Below are positions 42,993 through 52,600 of a DNA stretch of 64,000 nucleotides, in pieces (the stretch's first letter is position 1; each line of letters opens with the position of its first letter). A model generated the notes under the pieces. It was given only the letters and a program-made list of their open reading frames with translations, searched no databases and had not been told where the DNA came from. The translations under genes and the position numbers were made by a program. This DNA comes from Chitinophaga rupis (GTDB lineage Bacteria; Bacteroidota; Bacteroidia; Chitinophagales; Chitinophagaceae), in assembly GCF_900109685.1 (NCBI RefSeq), contig NZ_FOBB01000002.1, forward strand, positions 186,001 through 250,000. Direction: 5' to 3'.

Positions 42993-44108
42993 TTATTTAC
43001 CGGTCAGCAATACAGGTGTTCTTTCGTCAATACCGCCCAGTATTTCCACATAATCCAGCGTAAGGATGCCGGTGCTTACCGCGGTCATTTTCTTTTTACG
43101 GTTTGTTCTTATATACACACTGTCTTTTGCCGCCAGCGCATCCCGCGGCAGCACCAGCGCATTCTTTTTCCTTTGAATAATAATATTGGCTTCTACGGAG
43201 CTGTGTATGTAAGGGTCAGGAGGCGGTTGCACAAAGCGTGCATCCACGCGAAAGGTTTGGTCGGCCTCATTCATTACCGGGAATATTTGTGTAACTACTG
43301 CAGGGAATATGGTGCTGCCTGTTACATCAGCCTGTACCAGCACAGTTTGGCCGGTTCTGATGCGGTTAATGTCCTGCTGGTCTACCGCAAGCCGCAGCAG
43401 CTTTGGGCCCCGTGTGCCCATAAGCGCCACTATCTCGTTATTGCGTACTGCTTCGCCGGTTTCCTTAAAGGTCTGGTACACCACTCCGTTTGCCTGGCTG
43501 CTAATGAAATAATCCTGCAGGTCATGCCTGGCTGTAGAAAGGTTGCTTCCGGCGCTGCTGCGGGAAAGGCGTGCATCATTCAGCGCCGCCCGGTACTTCT
43601 GCTCCGCTATTTTTTGCTGTGCCATGGAAAGCTGGTAATTGCTGAAGGTGTTATCGAGATTGCTTTTGGAGCCGATCTGTTTTTCCCATAGCCGCTTCCA
43701 CCGGAAATAAGTGATGGAATCATTCTGCAGGCGGATGTTGGCGCTTTGCAGGGATAGCTGCAGATCGTTCAGTAAAGGGGACTGTGCGGAAAGGTTAGTA
43801 ACGCTCACATTATAACCTTGTTGCGCTGCTTCCAGCCGCGCCTGTGCCGCATCGTTGGAGATCACATACAACACCTGTCCCTTATGAACGGTGTCGCCAT
43901 CCCGCACCAGCTTCTTTATAATCCTTCCGTTGCTGAGCGCAAACAGGCTGTATTCGTTTTCCGCAACAATTTTCCCGGAGGCATACACGGCGTCAACCAG
44001 CTCGCGTTTTTGCGGGTACACCACCGGTGGCTGATCCTTACAGCTGCAGCAGCAAATGGTGGTTGCCAGTATGAACCGGATACGAAGGTTAAGATAGGTG
44101 CGTGTCAT
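42993..44108 (-). CDS. Membrane-fusion (HlyD/MacA-type) lipoprotein
   Basis: The ATG at 44108 is chosen. The frame stays open to 44192, but the predicted promoter (-7 at 44134-44127) lies within that extension, and MTRTYLNLRIRFILATTICCCSC gives a signal peptide with a Cys-rich lipobox region. The 371 residues have a biotinyl-lipoyl-like half (SNGRIIKKLVRDGDTVHKGQVLYVI), a long helical hairpin (~75-190, starting around QGYNVSVTNLSAQS), the second lipoyl half (ANGVVYQTFKETGEAVRNNEIVALMG) and a beta-barrel domain. It should link the ABC permease to a periplasmic or outer-membrane partner. It is the first gene of the operon, under an operator pair. Confidence 0.9.
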   Translation of the reverse strand: MTRTYLNLRIRFILATTICCCSCKDQPPVVYPQKRELVDAVYASGKIVAENEYSLFALSNGRIIKKLVRDGDTVHKGQVLYVISNDAAQARLEAAQQGYNVSVTNLSAQSPLLNDLQLSLQSANIRLQNDSITYFRWKRLWEKQIGSKSNLDNTFSNYQLSMAQQKIAEQKYRAALNDARLSRSSAGSNLSTARHDLQDYFISSQANGVVYQTFKETGEAVRNNEIVALMGTRGPKLLRLAVDQQDINRIRTGQTVLVQADVTGSTIFPAVVTQIFPVMNEADQTFRVDARFVQPPPDPYIHSSVEANIIIQRKKNALVLPRDALAAKDSVYIRTNRKKKMTAVSTGILTLDYVEILGGIDERTPVLLTGK

Positions 44109-44126
44109 AATGGAGGAATAAGGCCA

Positions 44127-44191
44127 TAAAATTCGCTTTGCAGGATGGTATGCCAAATGATAACTGTCAGTGAAAGGTTTGATTATTGTCA
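44127..44191 (-). promoter_or_regulatory. Paired operators and -7 element of the ABC exporter operon
   Basis: TGATAACTGTCA (44158-44169) and TGATTATTGTCA (44180-44191), both perfect, start 22 bp apart. On the minus strand GAATTTTA (44134-44127) lies 27 nt from the start of the proximal half-site. Confidence 0.82.
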
Positions 44192-44213
44192 ATGCGGCCG
44201 GATGCAGCGTGCA

Positions 44214-44278
44214 TGACGATAATCAGCCCGCAAACCGGCTGCCGTCATTTACCGGCGCATAGGGTAAGTATAATTTAG
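44214..44278 (+). promoter_or_regulatory. Paired operators and -7 element of the second HtrA-like operon
   Basis: TGACGATAATCA (44214-44225, perfect) and CGGCTGCCGTCA (44236-44247) start 22 bp apart. GTCA begins 27 nt before TAATTTAG (44271-44278). The spacer sequence GCATAG and the block TTATTCACTTTAAA after the -7 also occur in the promoter at 62702-62770. Confidence 0.85.
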
Positions 44279-44309
44279 TGCTGCGATTATTCACTTTAAA
44301 TACTGCTTT

Positions 44310-45815
44310 ATGAAAACGGGTAAAAGCAATAACACGTCCCAACACGCTACAACAACCGGTGCAGCAACAATATTGCGGCTTATAACATGGTCACTGGCCT
44401 GCCTGCCGGTTATGGCGGGTTTTGCCCAGGAAAAGAAAGTGGTTATTAAAGCGGATCCCGCCCCGGTTATTTCCCTGCAGGAAACGCAGCGGCAGCCGGC
44501 AGTAAACCCGGTGCCCGGCGGTGAATTAGCAGGCAACGCAGGTTTTAGCTTCCGGCATGCCGCGCATACGGCGTTGCCGGGGGTAGTACATATTTTGTGC
44601 ACCTATCAGCCGAATATAAAAAAGCCGGTTAAACCGGATTCAAAGCTGCGAAGCGAGGATATCTGGAATAACAGTTACCAGCCACCGGAAGGCGAGCTGG
44701 TAGGCAGCGCCTCCGGCGTGCTGCTAAGCGACGATGGGTATATTGTAACCAATTATCATGTAGTAAAAGGTACCCGCTCACTGGATGCCATTCTCTATGA
44801 TCATAGTATTTACCGCGCAGAAGTTGTGGGCACAGATTCTATGACAGACCTGGCAGTATTAAAAATAGAGTCAGAGAGATTATTGCCTTTCGTGAAAGCC
44901 GGCCGTACGGATTCCCTGGAGGAAGGCGACTGGGTGCTGGCAATAGGTAATCCGCTAAACCTGCCGTCTACGGTAACCGCCGGCATTATCAGCGCAAGAT
45001 CCCGGTTTGTTCGTACGCAGGATGGTAAGCCCGGTAAATATGCTTTTATTCAAACAGACGCCGTAACTAATGATGGCAGCAGCGGCGGCGCCCTTGTAAA
45101 TATGCAGGGAGAGCTGATAGGCCTTAGCGCAGGCAACTTTACCCGTGATGGCAATTATAGCGGATATTCCTTTTCCATTCCGGCAGAGATAGTGGTGAAG
45201 GTAAGCAATGACCTGATCCGCTATGGGCGCAACCGCCGATCCTACCTGGCTGCACATCTCCTGGAGATGCCGCAGGTACGCGGTGCATATATCGGCGCGC
45301 TTGCAAAGAATGGCGCCGCTGAGAAAGCCGGCATGCAAAAAGGGGATATCATTACTGCTTTTGGCGGCCGGCCCGTAACCACAGTTGAAACATTAAACCA
45401 TGAGCTGATGCTGCACCACCCCGGCGACCAGGTGACCCTAACCCTCGAACGCAATGGCATAGCCCGTTCACAGGCAGTGGTGCTGGATGCACAGGACTAT
45501 ACGGCATCCGGCGCGGCCCTGGGAATGGACCTGCTTTTCCGGCAGCTGGGCATTGAAGTAGCCGAGGTGTTTGAAAAGGAGAAAACCCAGCTTCATTTGA
45601 ACGGAGGCCTGCGCGTGGTTAGTTTGAACAATGGTACAATAGACCAGTGCACCAGTATTGAACCCGGCTTTATTATCACCGAAGTAAATAACCTGCCGGT
45701 GACCTCGCAGGAGGATCTCTTTAATATCCTGAAAAACTTTAAAGGCCGGGTGCTGATAGCCGGCATGTACCCCGATTATCCACGGACATTGATCTATGCC
45801 GCATTTAACTTATAA
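44310..45815 (+). CDS. HtrA/DegQ-like periplasmic serine protease (HtrA-2)
   Basis: 501 residues, paralogue of the protein at 34571. A signal peptide (ILRLITWSLACLPVMAGFA) is followed by a ~60-residue variable stretch. The protease domain then holds His in VTNYHVVKG, Asp in DSMTDLAVLKI and Ser in NDGSSGGALV, again GSSGG rather than GNSGG. The IGNPLNLPSTVTAGIIS loop and SIPAEIV are conserved. A PDZ domain with LHHPGDQVTLTLERNG and a divergent second PDZ follow. It starts the operon HtrA-2, USP-3, flavodoxin-like, PfkB, L,D-transpeptidase. The HtrA and USP pairing repeats that of the 34571/38011 region, suggesting an old duplication. Confidence 0.93.
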   Translation: MKTGKSNNTSQHATTTGAATILRLITWSLACLPVMAGFAQEKKVVIKADPAPVISLQETQRQPAVNPVPGGELAGNAGFSFRHAAHTALPGVVHILCTYQPNIKKPVKPDSKLRSEDIWNNSYQPPEGELVGSASGVLLSDDGYIVTNYHVVKGTRSLDAILYDHSIYRAEVVGTDSMTDLAVLKIESERLLPFVKAGRTDSLEEGDWVLAIGNPLNLPSTVTAGIISARSRFVRTQDGKPGKYAFIQTDAVTNDGSSGGALVNMQGELIGLSAGNFTRDGNYSGYSFSIPAEIVVKVSNDLIRYGRNRRSYLAAHLLEMPQVRGAYIGALAKNGAAEKAGMQKGDIITAFGGRPVTTVETLNHELMLHHPGDQVTLTLERNGIARSQAVVLDAQDYTASGAALGMDLLFRQLGIEVAEVFEKEKTQLHLNGGLRVVSLNNGTIDQCTSIEPGFIITEVNNLPVTSQEDLFNILKNFKGRVLIAGMYPDYPRTLIYAAFNL

Positions 45816-45835
45816 CATTATAAAACCCAATTGCT

Positions 45836-46672
45836 ATGAAAAAGATCGTTGCTGCTATTGATATGCTGAATTTTTCCGAAGAGCTGTTAAGTAATTTGAA
45901 ACTCATTGCCAGGGAAGTGAACGGCAAGCTTAGCATTGTATTTCTCGAAAACATTATTGCAGGCGGCATACCACTGGCCAGCGCTTACCCTGAGGCCTAC
46001 ACAGCAAACTACCAGGCGCTGTTGCAGGAGAGTATGGATGAACGGGATCGCCTGCGGAAAGAGCATCTCGATTATCTGTTCACTATCTGTGGCGATGGTG
46101 AAGTGGAGTTTACATTGCATGAGTCCATTGGCTCACCTGTGCAAAAAGTAGTGGAGGAAAGCCGGTTTGCAGATCTGCTGCTGATAAGCAGCAGCACTTC
46201 TTTTGCTACTTTGTATGACAGCAAGCCGCCACAGTTCGTAAAAGATGTGCTGGTACAGGCGCAATGCCCCGTGATGGTATTGCCGGAAAAAAGCATCCGG
46301 ATTAAAGAGCTCATTTTCTCCTATAACGGCACGTTCTCTTCCATGTATGCCATCCGTCAGTTCACACAACTATTCCCCGACCTTAGTGATGTACCTGTAA
46401 ACCTGGTATATGTGGCAGAGGGCAACCGCAGCACTTTGCCGAACGAAAGCCTGGTCCTGGGTTACCTGGACTACCACTATGACGAGGTAAAATATACCGT
46501 GCTGAATGGCGATCCTGCGGCAGAATTTTTAAACCTGCTGTCCCATCACAGGAATTGCCTGGTAACTTACGGGGCCTTTGGCAGGAGCACGCTGTTCCGT
46601 TTTTTCCAGCATAGCAATGCAGAGAATGTTTTGCGCAGCATGGATATCCCTGTATTTATTACACATCCTTAA
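45836..46672 (+). CDS. Universal stress protein, tandem UspA domains (USP-3)
   Basis: 278 residues, close paralogue of the USP at 38011. It opens MKKIVAAIDMLNFSEE, domain 1 ends VQAQCPVMVLPEKSIR, and domain 2 contains YNGTFSSMYAIRQFTQLF, LNGDPAAEFLNLL and the loop YGAFGRSTLFRFFQHSNAENVL. The G-2X-G part of the nucleotide loop is kept but the third Gly is His, so ATP binding is uncertain. It ends with IPVFITHP like the other. It begins 20 bp after HtrA-2 and 11 bp before the flavodoxin-like gene, in a compact operon. Confidence 0.94.
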   Translation: MKKIVAAIDMLNFSEELLSNLKLIAREVNGKLSIVFLENIIAGGIPLASAYPEAYTANYQALLQESMDERDRLRKEHLDYLFTICGDGEVEFTLHESIGSPVQKVVEESRFADLLLISSSTSFATLYDSKPPQFVKDVLVQAQCPVMVLPEKSIRIKELIFSYNGTFSSMYAIRQFTQLFPDLSDVPVNLVYVAEGNRSTLPNESLVLGYLDYHYDEVKYTVLNGDPAAEFLNLLSHHRNCLVTYGAFGRSTLFRFFQHSNAENVLRSMDIPVFITHP

Positions 46673-46683
46673 ATACACCTGTT

Positions 46684-47238
46684 ATGAAAGGTATTATAAT
46701 CTATAAAGGAAAGTATGGAGCCACACTGCAATATGCAGACTGGCTGGGCGATGCTCTGGGATTACCGGTGTTCCCTGCGGGGGATGAGAGGCCCTCCGCA
46801 TTTGCGGTGGCAGATTACGTGATCATGGGCAGCAGCATTTACATCGGTAAGCTGCAGCTGGGTGAGTGGATGCTTAACAACGAGGCGTTACTGCTGGATA
46901 AAAAACTGTTTTTTTTCGTGGTATGTGGTACGCCGTTAAATGAGCGGGCTAAGCTGGAGCAGTATATTGAAAAAAATGTGCCGCTACTGATCCGGCAACG
47001 TTGCTCTTTTCATTTTTTGCCGGGCCGGCTGGTGTTTAAGAAGCTCTCCTGGACAGATCGTTTGTTGCTCAGGATTGGAGCCTGGCTGGGAAAGAAAAAA
47101 GGTGAAACCATCGTAATGCAAGACTATGATGAAGTAAAAGAGGCGCACCTGCAAAGCCTGATAAATACGGTCAGAGACCAATGCAGGATACCATCAGTAT
47201 CCATTGATAAAGATATGCTTAAACAACCTGTAAAATAA
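46684..47238 (+). CDS. Flavodoxin-like protein (HemG-type domain)
   Basis: 184 residues. The start MKGIIIYKGKYGAT is the flavodoxin phosphate-binding loop in the HemG-like variant (Y-x-G-x-Y-G-x-T), followed by the beta3 segment VIMGSSIYIGKLQLGEW and a fourth strand KLFFFVVCGTPLNE. An extended C-terminal region with KKLSWTDRLLLRIGAWLGKKKGE (basic amphipathic) follows. It probably binds FMN and transfers electrons in the cytoplasm or at the membrane. True HemG oxidises protoporphyrinogen IX, but this assignment is only structural. It sits in the HtrA-2 operon just ahead of PfkB. Confidence 0.82.
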   Translation: MKGIIIYKGKYGATLQYADWLGDALGLPVFPAGDERPSAFAVADYVIMGSSIYIGKLQLGEWMLNNEALLLDKKLFFFVVCGTPLNERAKLEQYIEKNVPLLIRQRCSFHFLPGRLVFKKLSWTDRLLLRIGAWLGKKKGETIVMQDYDEVKEAHLQSLINTVRDQCRIPSVSIDKDMLKQPVK

Positions 47239-47245
47239 TCAAGCC

Positions 47246-48172
47246 ATGATCCTTACAGTTACCATAAACCCTGCAATAGACAGAACAACCACTCTGCCCA
47301 AGTTGATCCGGGACAAAAAATTACGTTGTACAGAGCCGCTGGTTGAAGCAGGTGGTGGCGGTATTAATGTGAGCAAGGCTATAAAACTGCTGGGTGGTGA
47401 AAGCCTGGCTGTTTTCCCTGAGGGCGGTACCAATGGAAAATTATTGCAGCAGCTGCTGGCAGCAGCACATATCCGTTATGATGCCGTTCACACGGCGGCA
47501 GAAACGCGGGAGAATTTTACAGTAACAGAACTTGCTACAAATGCACAATACCGTTTTGTAACACCCGGAGGACCGATGAGCGAAGACGAAATTGAAAAGT
47601 GTTTGCATGCTATCAGCAATGTGTATCCCGTTCCGCAGCTCATAGTGGCCAGCGGCAGCCTGCCGCCGGGTGTACCGGATAACTTTTATGCGCGCATTGC
47701 CCGCATTGCAAAGGCACGCAACATAAAATTTATTGCAGATACTTCCGGCAGGCCCCTGCAATTAGCCCTGCAGGAAGGTGTGTACCTGCTTAAACCTAAC
47801 CTTACGGAACTTTGCAGCCTGGCCGGCAGGGAATACCTGCAAATAGATGAAATTGAGCGTGTAGCCAGGGACGTTATTGCAAAAAGTAACTGTGAGGTAT
47901 TAGTGGTATCCATGGGGCCGGAAGGAGCCTGGTTAATCACAAAAGACAGCAGCGAGCATATTGCGGCGCCGGAGATCGTTCCGCTCAGTACCGTAGGGGC
48001 GGGCGACAGTATGGTGGCGGGTATCGCCTACATGCTGGTTCAGGGCGCTCCGTTAAGTGATTGTGTGCAATTCGGAGTAGCCTGCGGCAGCGCGGCAACC
48101 ATGAATGCGGGTACACAATTGTTTAAGAAAGAAGATGTTTTCAAATTGTACGGCAGCCTGAAAGTTGTATGA
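47246..48172 (+). CDS. pfkB: PfkB-family phosphofructokinase
   Basis: 308 residues of the ribokinase-like PfkB fold, closest by eye to 6-phosphofructokinase II / 1-phosphofructokinase. The substrate loop is GGGGINVSKAIKLLGG, a PKPNLTEL-like strand is LLKPNLTELCSLAG, and the anion-hole with catalytic Asp is TVGAGDSMVAGI. It phosphorylates a sugar phosphate (fructose-6-P, fructose-1-P or tagatose-6-P) with ATP. PfkB-type enzymes are characteristic of low-oxygen regulons (Rv2029c in M. tuberculosis). The ATG is 7 bp after the flavodoxin-like gene and the stop overlaps the L,D-transpeptidase start (ATGA), so translation is coupled. Confidence 0.93.
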   Translation: MILTVTINPAIDRTTTLPKLIRDKKLRCTEPLVEAGGGGINVSKAIKLLGGESLAVFPEGGTNGKLLQQLLAAAHIRYDAVHTAAETRENFTVTELATNAQYRFVTPGGPMSEDEIEKCLHAISNVYPVPQLIVASGSLPPGVPDNFYARIARIAKARNIKFIADTSGRPLQLALQEGVYLLKPNLTELCSLAGREYLQIDEIERVARDVIAKSNCEVLVVSMGPEGAWLITKDSSEHIAAPEIVPLSTVGAGDSMVAGIAYMLVQGAPLSDCVQFGVACGSAATMNAGTQLFKKEDVFKLYGSLKVV

Positions 48173-49665
48173 AAACCATTATACGTTTTACCTGTTTTAT
48201 GGTTTTCCTGCCAGCGGCACTTAGCTCTCATGCGCAGGTAAGAACAGCAACGGCTGCATTTTACAAAGCAACCGGCAACAACCTGGTCTGGGTAAATGCA
48301 GCCGGAAGAAAAAATCTTTTATTGCTGGCAGGTTATATAGCACAAGCGCCATACCTGGGCCTGCAGCCGCAAAGCTACAGGCCGCAGCTGTTAAGCGGTT
48401 TGTTAGATGGGATGCCTGTCATCCCGCCCACCGGGGCCGATTCGGTTTTAACAGACCAGCAGGTAACGGCCATCGCCATTCAGTTTTTTAGCGATGTAGC
48501 CTATGGCTGGTTTAAAGGACCGCCGGTGAAATTTAACGGCCCGGCTTATGATCCCAGAAAAGAGAGCGACATATCCGCAATGCTGGCCGCCTCCCTGTTA
48601 ACTAATACCTTTGATACTTTTTTGCGGGAAACAGAGCCTGATGACCCGGCCTATCATCTTATTAAGGATAAGATCGCCTTCCTTTATAACCAGGTTACAG
48701 ACACTGCTTTTAAAGAAATTCCGGTCAGGGCTGCTAACGTAGATAGCAGCAACCGGCCTTTGCTGCTCAGGTTAAAGCAATTGGGCATTCCGGATACCAT
48801 GCAGGTAACAGGAAAGCTTACTGTGCCGCAGGTAAGGCTAAGATATGCCCAGCGGATGTTTAACCTGCTGGATGATGGCTCCTTACGCAGCAGTGTACTG
48901 AAGGCGCTGAATGTACCCATTGCGGCAAGATTGCAGGCCCTTGACCAGGCGTTAAATGTTCAGCGGTGGTTATCTGCCGCTAAAAAGCAGGCTGCCGTTA
49001 TAGTGAACATTCCTTCCGGCGACCTGGTTATGTACCGGCAGGATACACCTTTGGTTCACTCCCGGGTGATCACAGGTAAAAAAAGCACGCCAACGCCTAC
49101 ACTTTGCAGTCATATTACAGAGGTTATTTTGTTCCCTTACTGGATGGTACCCTATAAGATAGCCACCAAAGAATTATTACCCCATATTCAGCAGGATATC
49201 GGTTACCTGGAAGCAAACGGGTTTGAGGTGCTGGATAAAAGTGGCCGGGCCGTAGATCCCTTCAATGTAAAATGGCATACCCTCAGCCCTGGTTATTTCC
49301 CCTATGTTATCCGGCAAAATACCGGTTGTGATAATTCGCTGGGTATTATAAAGCTGAACTTCTATAGCCCCTTTAGTGTATACCTGCATGATACGCCCTG
49401 GAAAAGCCTGTTCATGCTGAACCAGCGCTTCTTTAGCCATGGCTGCGTAAGAGTGGAGGAGGCCGCAGTGTTAGCCCGTATTTTGCTGAAAGAACAGGCT
49501 GTTGTTATAGATACCCTGATTACAAGAGCAGCTTCCCCAACCGGGAAACCCATTACATTTCCTTTAACAGAGCCAGCCTGGGTATTTATATTGTATAATA
49601 CTGCCTGGCTAAACGAAGAAGAACAGCTGCGGTTTTACGATGATGTATATGGCATTGCACCCTGA
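48169..49665 (+). CDS. L,D-transpeptidase (YkuD/YcbB-like)
   Basis: 498 residues. Signal peptide MKTIIRFTCFMVFLPAALSSHAQ, then a ~260-residue N-terminal scaffold region as in YcbB. The catalytic YkuD domain starts around VIVNIPSGDLVMYRQ and carries the active-site SHGCVRVEEAAVLA with Cys nucleophile. It cross-links peptidoglycan stems 3-3 and is resistant to ordinary beta-lactams when D,D-transpeptidases are limited; such cross-links are known to increase in stationary or dormant cells. It is the last gene of the HtrA-2 operon, overlapping PfkB by ATGA, and is convergent with the glycogen fusion gene (13 bp). Confidence 0.93.
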   Translation: MKTIIRFTCFMVFLPAALSSHAQVRTATAAFYKATGNNLVWVNAAGRKNLLLLAGYIAQAPYLGLQPQSYRPQLLSGLLDGMPVIPPTGADSVLTDQQVTAIAIQFFSDVAYGWFKGPPVKFNGPAYDPRKESDISAMLAASLLTNTFDTFLRETEPDDPAYHLIKDKIAFLYNQVTDTAFKEIPVRAANVDSSNRPLLLRLKQLGIPDTMQVTGKLTVPQVRLRYAQRMFNLLDDGSLRSSVLKALNVPIAARLQALDQALNVQRWLSAAKKQAAVIVNIPSGDLVMYRQDTPLVHSRVITGKKSTPTPTLCSHITEVILFPYWMVPYKIATKELLPHIQQDIGYLEANGFEVLDKSGRAVDPFNVKWHTLSPGYFPYVIRQNTGCDNSLGIIKLNFYSPFSVYLHDTPWKSLFMLNQRFFSHGCVRVEEAAVLARILLKEQAVVIDTLITRAASPTGKPITFPLTEPAWVFILYNTAWLNEEEQLRFYDDVYGIAP

Positions 49666-49678
49666 GCCGGCCGGCTTA

Positions 49679-52600
49679 TTATATCCAGGTAATTAACGGA
49701 AAATCCATACGGTGAGGTAGCGCCGGATGTTTTGCAAATATCCTGAAGCTATAGCTGTAGGTTCCGGAGAATGTTAGCGGCAGCCGGCACTGGAATGTTA
49801 TATTATTGTTCTTTACCGCGCTTACTTCCAGCTCCTGCACGTGCAGATAATCATCTGCCTGGCTGTTACGGGATAGCAGTACTTCAACCCCTACATCATT
49901 CACCGCCAGGCTGCCTATGTGCAGGGTTATTACAGCAGTGAGGGCTTCTCCCATTTTTTGTACGGGATTGTCGCCGGCGGGCAGGGTTATATCCATTACA
50001 TGGATCCCGTGCCAGGCATCGCGGGTATTTTTCTTCCATGCAGCCAGCTGTTTTGCCAGCGCATATTTGTCAGCCCGCAGGGCCTGGGTTCTTTGGTATA
50101 ACTTTTCGTAACTCCCGCGGTATTCCTTTACCACACGCATCATGTCATAGCTAGGTGCAATTTCTGAAAGCGATGCTCTTATCATAGCGATCCATTTTTC
50201 CGGTACGCCATTAGCGTTCCGCTCATAAAAACGGGGAACGATCTCGTTCTCAAGCATGCTGTATAGCAGGGAGGCATCCTGCACATCCTGCAATGCATCC
50301 TGCATAAAAATGTTATCGCCTTCCAGGGCCCAGCCCGCGTCTTCACGGTAAGCTTCTGCCCACCAGCCGTCTTTTACACTGCAGTGCAGCGCGCCGTTCA
50401 ATACAGCTTTCATACCGCTGGTACCCGAAGCTTCTTTTCCTATGCGCGGTGTATTCAACCATACATCTACTCCCTTTACCAGCAGTGCGCTCAGCTCCAT
50501 ATCATAATCTTCCAGGAACAGGATGCGGTTGTTCAGCCGCGGGTCCCTGGATGCCTGAATCACCTGCTTAAGCAAGCCGGCGCCATCTCCGTCGTCCGGG
50601 TGCGCTTTACCTGCAAATATGATCTGCACCGGTCGCGCGCTGTTATTTACAATAGCCGACAGCCGCTGCAGATCTGTAAACAGCAGCTGCGCCCTTTTAT
50701 AGGGGGCAAACCTGCGGGCAAAACCAATAAACAGCGTAGCTGCGTTCAGGTTATCCAGCACCTGCAATATTCTCCCGGTATTTTCATGTGTGCCGGTAAG
50801 CGTAGCATGCAGTCTTTTTCGGATGGCCTGTACCATGTCCTTTTTTAGCGACTGGCGTATTTTCCATATGTCTGCAGCTGCTGCGCTGTTGCTATAACCC
50901 TGTTTCCATTTTTCAGCAGTCCAGGTGGGCGTATGTACACCATTGGTTACATGGGTAATATGCAGCTCCGCCGGTTTAAAATCTTTCCACAACGGCTGCA
51001 GCAGCCGGCGCGATATTTCTTCATGTAAGCGGCTCACGGCATTGATCTCCTGCGATAGGTGCGCTGCCAGGTAGAACATGGAGAACCGGTCACCGCCGTT
51101 ATCCGCTCTTCCAAATGCCATTAACCTTTCCCAGGGAATGTTAAGGTCTGTTGCCAGGTAAGATAAATAAGCCCGGAGCTGCGCTTCTTCAAACGTATCC
51201 ATAGCTGCGGCTACAGCGGTATGCGTTGTAAATTGCATACCGGCTTTAACAATTTCCAATGCCTCTTCAAAGCCAAGGTGCGATTGCTGTACCAGCTGCC
51301 TTATTCTTTCCAGGCCTGCAAATGCGGCATGCCCTTCGTTGATATGGTATAGGTCCGGCTGCAGGTTCAGTGAAGCAAGCAAACGAACACCGCCTATACC
51401 CAGCAATATTTCCTGCTGCAAACGCAGTTCCGTATTGCTGTTGTACAGGCGCGCTGCAATATGGCAGTCTTCCGCTCTGTTGCCTGGCACGTCTGTATCC
51501 AGCAGGTATAAGCTTACACGCCCCACCTGCACCTTCCATACACCCGCGCTTACCGTGCGACCCGGGAAGGCCACGGGTATAAGCAGCGGCGCGCCGTTGC
51601 TGTCATAAACAGGATAAACGGGCAGGTCGCCCGGTGTCATTATATCCGGCAATACCAGCTGATCGCCCTGTGGTGATATAACCTGTTTAAAATATCCCTC
51701 CCGGTATAACAGGCCCACCGCCACCAGTGGTATATAACTGTCGCTGGCAGCTTTCAGGTAGTCGCCGGCCAGCACACCCAGACCGCCGGCGTATATTTTC
51801 AGGTTGTTATAAATACCGTACTCCATGCTGAAGTAAGCCGTCAGCGGCATGCTCTCCGGCGGCGCCTGTAAATACTGCTGCAGCCGCTCATGCACATGGT
51901 TAAGCATGTGCATGAAATATGCATCATTTACCAGGCGGTTAACGGTTGGCAGGTCAAGCGAGTTAATTAATGCCGGTGGATTATGCCGGCACAATTCCCA
52001 CTGTGTATTATCTATATAGGCAAACAGTGCTGCTGCATCCGGCTGCCAGCTCCACCAGATGTTGGCGGCAATATTTTGCAATGGCTGTAAAGCCGCCGGC
52101 AGGGCAGGTTCTACCTGTATGTTCCTCCATACAGGTATTGATAACAGCTCCTCTTCCTCCACTACTACGGGGGCTGCCTGTGGTTTGTCGCGGAAAAGCT
52201 CCTCTCTTTGAAGGCTTTTCTGCAGCGCCAGGTCATAGGCCTGGTAATACCGGCTGATAAGCTGCTCCCAATGGAACTGCCGGCTCAGTGCTGCTGCGCT
52301 TTCACGGGCTGCCGTCACAGCATTGCTGCCGGCTGCCGCATATTCACGGATAATTCCCGCGATGGCGGCTGCAGCTTCGGTTTCATTGTTATCATTACGC
52401 GCTACTATATACATTCCCTGTCCCTTGTAAGCGGGCAGCTGGCTTACCGTAGCGCCAAAACCGGAAAGCGCGGTGGTAACAGCCGGTATATGAAAGGCAA
52501 GGCTTTCCAGTGGTGTGTACCCCCAGGGTTCATAATAGGAGGGGAACACGGCCAGGTCAAAACCTATCATTACATCATAATACGGCATATTAAAAACGCC

